Under the pieces are notes generated by a model. The model saw only the letters and a program-made list of their open reading frames with translations. It had not been told where the DNA came from and searched no databases. A program made the translations under genes and the position numbers. From contig JAITJK010000127.1 in the NCBI GenBank assembly GCA_031278935.1, positions 1 through 10,817 on the forward strand: a DNA stretch of 10,817 nucleotides. The letters are read 5' to 3'. Below, one piece after another: positions 6,785 to 10,817 of this stretch (the stretch's first letter is position 1; each line of letters opens with the position of its first letter). Origin of the DNA: Spirochaetaceae bacterium. Its GTDB lineage: Bacteria > Spirochaetota > Spirochaetia > Treponematales > Breznakiellaceae.

Positions 6785-8003
6785 AAAAGCTCACCCCCAA
6801 ACTAAAAGATCCCTGGAGATAATCCGCATAGACGTTATAGGCTATCCCAATCCCTAGGGCGGGAATGGCGAGCTTACTCAGATAAAAAGACAGGGTCCCT
6901 GCAAGACCGTGATCGAATTGATTCCCCAAAATCGACCCATAAGAATACACCCCCTGGTAAGAAACGCCCCCGGAAAGAACCCCCCAAGCCATCTTGAATA
7001 GATACTTCTCCAGGCCCAGAGACGCCCCGGCATAATGGCGGGCAGAAAAAGACTGGGGGAGGATCGCAACCTGCGCCACACTAGGGGAGGATTCGGAAAG
7101 CACCGTAACCCCCGGCGCATAAAGGGCGCCGGTGTGCAACCTGACCCTAAACCCCGGAAGCAGAGATTTTTCATACACCCCCCGAAACCGGAGGACCTGA
7201 AAGAAAGGACTGTCTAGGCCGGCCATAACCTTATAGCTCCCGGAAAGGCTTTCCTCGGAAAGCAAAAAACCATCCCACCGGGCTTTTCGTAGGGCCAGTT
7301 CCGCAGCGATACCGATATGCCGCTCCCCACCATCCGTCTCCTGGAGTAAGGCTTGGGTATAGGACAGGTCAACCGCGCCCTTAAAGACCTCGGTGAAGGT
7401 ATAGGTCAGCCCCGCGCTGCCACTGATACGGTCCAGATCAAACCGCCGCAGATCCTCATCCCGCTGATCCGTATGGCGCTGTTCGCTGCGAGCAAAGGAC
7501 CCGGACATGGTCCAACCGGGAAAACCCTCGCGCACCGGTGTATGGACATAGACCCCTAAGGTCATCCAACCCGCGCTGCCGTACATACCACCGATGAAAA
7601 ACTTATCGTTTAACCCGAAGGCATTGGTATCCACAAAAAAGCCCCCAAAGCTCGTACCGCCGGAACCGACGAATACCACCGGTAGGGGAAACACGGACCA
7701 TTTTTCCCGGACTTCCACCATGAGGATTTTTCCCCGGCCGTCTCCCGTATCTCGGATATCCACGTTCAGGGGTTCCAGAATCCCCGTATCCATCAAGACC
7801 GCATAGACCGCATCTATATCGATATCCGCCGCATCGATCCCCAGAAACTGACGCAAAGGCCGTTCCGCCACGTGCAACTTGGTCCGTTTGAGGCCCGATA
7901 TGTCCAGAGCGGTAATCCTCCCGCCGGGTTCCTCGGTTTGGGAATAGATGCCAGGGATCAGCACTACCAGCCAGGAAAGGGCTAACCAGCGCAGGTTTTT
8001 CAT
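6783..8003 (-). CDS. Omp85/BamA-like outer-membrane beta-barrel protein with a single POTRA-like domain
   Basis: 406 residues. The N-terminus has a signal peptide (MKNLRW, a hydrophobic core to about residue 19, probable cut near IYS-QT). Residues about 28-105 read like a POTRA domain: ITALDISGLKRT, then DAVYAVLMDTGILEPLNVDI, ending in the LMVEVREKW strand. About 300 residues of amphipathic, Gly/Tyr/Phe-rich segments follow, and the chain ends in SFSLGVSF, whose terminal Phe fits an outer-membrane barrel targeting signal. Omp85 proteins insert or move proteins or lipids at the outer membrane. Canonical BamA is about twice as long with five POTRA domains, so this is a reduced relative, not BamA itself. 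Start supported by AAGGGAG (8016-8010), six bases before the ATG. The family call is from sequence character only; the barrel strand count was not verified. Another class of barrel protein with an N-terminal periplasmic domain remains possible. Confidence 0.85.
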   Translation of the reverse strand: MKNLRWLALSWLVVLIPGIYSQTEEPGGRITALDISGLKRTKLHVAERPLRQFLGIDAADIDIDAVYAVLMDTGILEPLNVDIRDTGDGRGKILMVEVREKWSVFPLPVVFVGSGGTSFGGFFVDTNAFGLNDKFFIGGMYGSAGWMTLGVYVHTPVREGFPGWTMSGSFARSEQRHTDQRDEDLRRFDLDRISGSAGLTYTFTEVFKGAVDLSYTQALLQETDGGERHIGIAAELALRKARWDGFLLSEESLSGSYKVMAGLDSPFFQVLRFRGVYEKSLLPGFRVRLHTGALYAPGVTVLSESSPSVAQVAILPQSFSARHYAGASLGLEKYLFKMAWGVLSGGVSYQGVYSYGSILGNQFDHGLAGTLSFYLSKLAIPALGIGIAYNVYADYLQGSFSLGVSF

Positions 8004-8141
8004 AGTTCACTCCCTTCCACCTGCCGTGGAGGCATAGTCCCTCATCTGGCCATGGTGGTAAGACCATGGGGCGCCCCCGCATTGGGTCTTTGCCGCCCTA
8101 CGCCCACTGTAGCCACCGGTCAGCGTTAAAAGCCGCACAGA

Positions 8142-8170
8142 GGTATACTTGAAAATAGCAGAACTTGTAA
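8142..8170 (-). promoter_or_regulatory. Weak promoter candidate for the outer-membrane protein gene
   Basis: On the minus strand: TTACAA (8170-8165), a 17-base spacer, then TATACC (8147-8142). The -10 has a good TATA core but the -35 is poor. It would give a leader of about 130 bases. This is the best pair I found in the gap, not a convincing one. Confidence 0.25.
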
Positions 8171-8237
8171 GGATGGTCTATGTATCTACCGCAATCCCAG
8201 TTTCGGAAAACTATGCCGTCCTTGTGAAGGGGTATAC

Positions 8238-8273
8238 CCGTCATTGCTTGGCGCTAGCGCCTCGCCATGACGG
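8238..8273. repeat. Long imperfect palindrome, REP-like, downstream of fdhF
   Basis: The two 17-base halves meet at TA (8255-8256): 14 of 17 positions pair, including a perfect core GGCGCTAGCGCC (8250-8261) and outer arms CCGTCAT/ATGACGG. No U-tract follows on either strand, so it is not a typical intrinsic terminator. The CGTCATTGC...ATGACG layout resembles dispersed REP-type palindromes found between genes in many bacteria. There is only one copy in this window. Confidence 0.6.
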
Positions 8274-8305
8274 ATGCCCGTAACCATTCAAGGCAAGGAA
8301 ACCCC

Positions 8306-10531
8306 TTACCCCCTAATTGCGCGGCCCCCTCCGAGGCCTCCACGCCGGGTGGTGGTAGGCGGGGAAATCCCCATTTGGCCGCGAATTTCCGCATATTCCA
8401 TGAGAATCTGCTTTTCCGCCCAGGCTTGATCCTGGATTTTCTCTACCCGGCAGGCCGCGTATTTGTACTCCGGAGTGTTACTAACCGGGTCTAAAGATGC
8501 TTGGGTCAGCTCGTTACACGCCCCAATCCACCACTGGTAGGTCATATAAACCGCACCGGGTTTTACCCGGTCCGTAGGCAGACAGCGGGTGATACAGTAG
8601 CCGCGCTTGGAAAGCACCTTTACCAGTTCCCCTTGTTGCACCCCTATGGCCCTACAATCCTGGGGACTCATCTGGGCCCAGCCCGGCTCATCCTCCAGGT
8701 TACGCAACAAACGGCAGTTGCCGCTCATGGTACGTACCGAGTAGTGCCCCACTTCCCGTACCGTGGAAAGTACCAGGGGGTAGGTATCGTTCTCCAGCTC
8801 TCGCGGGGGACGCCAGTCTGTACCGTAGAACTTGGCCTTGCCATCTGGATGGGCGAACTTGGCCCCTTTATGCAGGTAGGGCGTTCCGATATCGCTCATG
8901 GCTTTATCCCGGCAGGGCCACTGTACGCCCCCGAGTTTTTCGATTTTCTCGTAGGTCGCGCCGGCAAAGCCGGGACACAGATCAATAAGCTCGTTCCAGA
9001 TTTCCTCGGTGTTTTTATAGTGCATGGGGTAGCCCATGGCCGTGGAGATGGCGCAGATGATTTCCCAGTCGGTTTTCACATCACCCTCAGGCTCAATGAG
9101 CTTACGGACTCGCTGAAATCCCCGGTCACAACAGGTATAGACCCCTTCATGCTCGCACCAGCCCGTAGCCGGTAAGATAACATCGGCGTGACGGCCCGTT
9201 TTGTTCATGAAAATGTCCTGCATCACCACGAAATCGCACTTATCCAGGGCTTCCCGCACCTCCGCAAGGTCCGGGTCCGACTGGGCCGGGTCCTCACCGA
9301 ATATGTAATAGGCGTGAATCCGCTTGGCCGGGTCCTTTTCGTGCAGCACCCGGTGGGGCACATGGGTAATGGGACAGCCTACTTGGTCCGAGAGGGGAAC
9401 CCCCCAGGCCTTTTCAAACTTGTCCCGGATCACCGGATCCGTTACGCTCTGGTAGCCGGGGTAACAGTTCGGCAAGGCCCCCATATCGCAAGCGCCCTGC
9501 ACATTGTTCTGGCCTCGGACCGGGCCGATCCCCGTCGAGGGTCGTCCAAAATTGCCCGTCATAATGGCCAGGTTCGCAAGACCCTTGACCACATCCACCG
9601 CCTGGGCGAACTGGCATACCCCCATCCCGTAGAGTATCATAGAACCACCTGAAGTTGCGTACATCCGGGCGGCCTTCCGTATGGCTTCCGCAGGAACCTG
9701 CGTGATTGATGCCGCGTATTCTGGGGTGTATTTTTCCATAATAGGGGCAAATTCCTCAAAGCCCGTGGAGTGTTGGGCAATGAAATTCCGGTCTAAAAGC
9801 GCTTCCTGGATGATCACCTGGGCAATGGCGTTTACCAAGGCCAGGTTCGACCCGTTTTTGAGCTGTAGGTGCAGGTCCGCAATCCGGGCGGTTTCGATCC
9901 GCCGGGGATCCGCACAGATAATTTTCGCGCCTTTCTCCTTAGCTCGGACAATACGCCGGGCTACAATCGGGTGAGAATCCGCGCCGTTATAGCCAAAGAT
10001 AAAGAGGACTTTCGCATCCTCGATTTCAGGAACCCCCATGGACATGGCCCCTGACCCTAATGAATACTGTAGACCCGCTACAGAAGGGGCATGTCATATC
10101 CGAGCGCAGTGGTCCACATTATTGGTGCCGATACCGGCCCGCATGAATTTCTGCATGATGTAATTGGCCTCGTTGCCCGCCCCCCGGGCGGAACCGGTAC
10201 CCATGATGGCATTGGGGCCGTAAGTGGTCTTGATCTCCTTGAGCCGAGCGGCCACATACCCAATGGCCTCGTCCCATTCGACTTCTTCCAAGGGGCTGCC
10301 TTTACCGTTTTTACGGATCATGGGCTTTCTCAGGCGTTTGGTCAAAATCTGAGGATCGTTGAGATAATCCCAGCCATACCAGCCTTTCAGGCACAAGGTT
10401 CCCTGGTTCGTACGGCCCATAGCCGGGACGGCTTCGATGATTTTATTCTGTTCCGGGTCCACCGAGAACCGGATCTGACATCCTGCGCCACAATATGCAC
10501 AGGTACTCTGAATTTCTTGGATAGTTGACAT
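8306..10531 (-). CDS. fdhF: Formate dehydrogenase H, selenocysteine-containing catalytic subunit
   Basis: 741 residues when the in-frame TGA at 10096-10094 is read as selenocysteine; E. coli FdhF has 715. The N-terminal [4Fe-4S] ligands are Cys11, Cys14, Cys18 and Cys47, with Lys49 after the last. Sec146-His147 (CARI-Sec-HAPSVAG) matches E. coli Sec140-His141, and Arg339 in PVRGQNNVQGACDMG matches E. coli Arg333 at the same offset. The molybdopterin-binding body and C-terminal domain follow (LSTVREVGHYS, MTYQWWIGACNELTQ). The enzyme interconverts formate and CO2 at a bis-pterin Mo (or W) site and needs a partner such as a hydrogenase or electron-transfer subunit; in homoacetogens this is the first step of the methyl branch of the Wood-Ljungdahl pathway. 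No partner, selA/selB/selC or cofactor gene is in the window. Start fixed by AAGGAG (10544-10539), seven bases upstream. The C-terminus adds a Gly/Arg-rich tail (TRRGGLGGGRAIRG) unlike the E. coli end. Confidence 0.97.
10067..10096 (-). promoter_or_regulatory. SECIS-like hairpin directing UGA recoding in fdhF
   Basis: Ten bases after the TGA lies a perfect 6-base-pair stem, CTGTAG (10083-10078) with CTACAG (10072-10067), around the loop CGGGT. The codons GTA GCG GGT CTA CAG align one-for-one with GUU GCA GGU CUG CAC of the E. coli fdhF SECIS, and the loop GGU that SelB contacts sits at the same distance from the UGA. A lower stem (CCCT with AGGG) can extend it. Confidence is high that this is the recoding element; actual SelB binding is inferred. 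Confidence 0.88.
10094..10096 (-). other. In-frame UGA selenocysteine codon (Sec146) of fdhF
   Basis: This TGA follows ...GTNNVDHCARI and precedes HAPSVAGLQYSLGSGAMS in the same frame. Both sides match FdhH closely, and the position equals E. coli Sec140. There is no frame change, so the TGA is a recoded sense codon and not a pseudogene stop. Confidence 0.96.
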
Positions 10532-10554
10532 ACTTACTCTCCTTACTCTAACCC

Positions 10555-10583
10555 ATAGTAGTATGAAAAAGCGTTCTTGTCAA
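10555..10583 (-). promoter_or_regulatory. Promoter of fdhF
   Basis: On the minus strand: TTGACA (10583-10578, full consensus), a 17-base spacer, then TACTAT (10560-10555). Start of transcription would be near 10548, leaving a leader of only about 17 bases that contains the AAGGAG at 10544-10539. This points to housekeeping-sigma transcription; I found no sigma54 element of the kind that drives E. coli fdhF. Confidence 0.85.
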
Positions 10584-10817
10584 AACGCCCTAAAGATCCT
10601 GATCCGGTTAAAGCAAACCCAGTCTTTATACTATGGCATTCATTAAAATCATTTCTTTCACTGCCATGGTAAACCCCAGTTGTTCCTTCACAGTCTGGCC
10701 CTCTTGTCAAAAAATTGAAGGTATGATACGGTGACGGACAAACGGATGAATCCGCATTTTCACCCTTGAAGGGTTTACACTACCACTTTAAATCATTCCA
10801 TGATGGAACAAGACGGA
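10584..10817. other. Gene-free region upstream of fdhF with three short dyads
   Basis: No coding region is supported here on either strand. Three dyads lie close together: CGGAT-GA-ATCCG (10743-10754), ACCCTT-G-AAGGGT (10762-10774) and TTCCAT-G-ATGGAA (10796-10808). The 11-mer TCTTGTCAAAA occurs at 10575-10585 (covering the fdhF -35) and again at 10702-10712. These may be regulator sites or parts of an upstream gene's 3' end; the sequence alone does not decide. Confidence 0.45.

Larger units (their letters stand above)
8004..8305. other. 302-base intergenic region between fdhF and the outer-membrane protein gene
   Basis: No gene is seen. It carries a long hairpin (8238-8273) flanked by the palindrome GGGTATACCC (8230-8239), a dyad CCATGGT/ACCATGG (8050-8056 and 8063-8069), a weak minus-strand promoter candidate (8170-8142), and the ribosome site of the downstream gene (8016-8010). 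The absence of a clear U-tract after fdhF leaves read-through into the outer-membrane gene possible. Confidence 0.55.

Noticed and set aside
8501..9652. Long plus-strand ORFs (8501-9175 and 9188-9652) opposite fdhF
   Set aside because: They lie wholly antisense to a well-conserved enzyme, have no family character and are explained by its codon bias.
10094..10096. In-frame TGA as a nonsense mutation or frameshift making fdhF a pseudogene
   Set aside because: The frame and family similarity continue unbroken on both sides, the position equals the known Sec of FdhH, and a SECIS-like hairpin follows.
10624..10665. 13-codon minus-strand ORF upstream of fdhF
   Set aside because: It lies upstream of the predicted fdhF promoter and has no convincing ribosome site.
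10584..10817. Sigma54 promoter or molybdenum-cofactor riboswitch upstream of fdhF
   Set aside because: No TGGCAC-N5-TTGC pair was found, and the predicted leader is only about 17 bases, too short for a riboswitch.
10800..10817. ATG-ATG at the right edge as the start of a divergent gene
   Set aside because: Only six codons are visible, there is no Shine-Dalgarno upstream, and the ATG lies in a dyad.

Overview
The window most likely comes from a spirochaete, probably one of the mid-GC Treponema lineages of insect guts. This is an inference. It rests on a bacterial hydrogenase-linked (FdhH-type) formate dehydrogenase encoded as a selenoprotein, a chemoreceptor, c-di-GMP signalling proteins, an outer-membrane beta-barrel protein (so a diderm cell), a tRNA gene with no encoded CCA, and roughly 50% GC by eye. 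No 16S or other decisive marker is present, so the assignment is moderate.

Left part, plus strand (1-3749): a large hybrid sensor histidine kinase, cut at its N-terminus by the window edge, is followed 15 bases later by a REC-HD-GYP response regulator. Together they can form a complete His-Asp-His-Asp phosphorelay (HisKA, REC, Hpt in the kinase; REC in the regulator) that ends in c-di-GMP hydrolysis. After a 407-base gap holding a sigma70-like promoter and a possible leader ORF comes a methyl-accepting chemotaxis protein (4157-6238), closed by a hairpin terminator.

Middle: a 420-base gap ends in a near-consensus promoter that drives a tRNA-Pro(GGG) gene (6657-6730). This tRNA's acceptor stem is extended by 10 perfectly paired flanking bases. 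A strong terminator follows, and its U-tract overlaps the stop codon of a convergent gene.

Right part, minus strand (6783-10531): a small Omp85/BamA-like outer-membrane protein with apparently one POTRA domain, then a formate dehydrogenase H gene, fdhF. The fdhF gene appears as two ORFs because it has an in-frame TGA (10096-10094). The context Cys-Ala-Arg-Ile-TGA-His, a SECIS-like hairpin just downstream and uninterrupted family similarity on both sides show that this TGA encodes selenocysteine. A TTGACA-17-TACTAT promoter and an AAGGAG site precede fdhF. The last ~230 bases contain no gene but hold three short dyads.

The plus-strand genes form a sensing and motility block (kinase, c-di-GMP phosphodiesterase, chemoreceptor). 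The minus-strand genes are unrelated in function: an outer-membrane protein and a selenium- and molybdenum/tungsten-dependent redox enzyme. I see no mobile element, CRISPR array or phage gene. The most noteworthy items are the selenoprotein with its SECIS, the hyper-extended tRNA stem, the one-POTRA barrel protein, and the two-gene phosphorelay.
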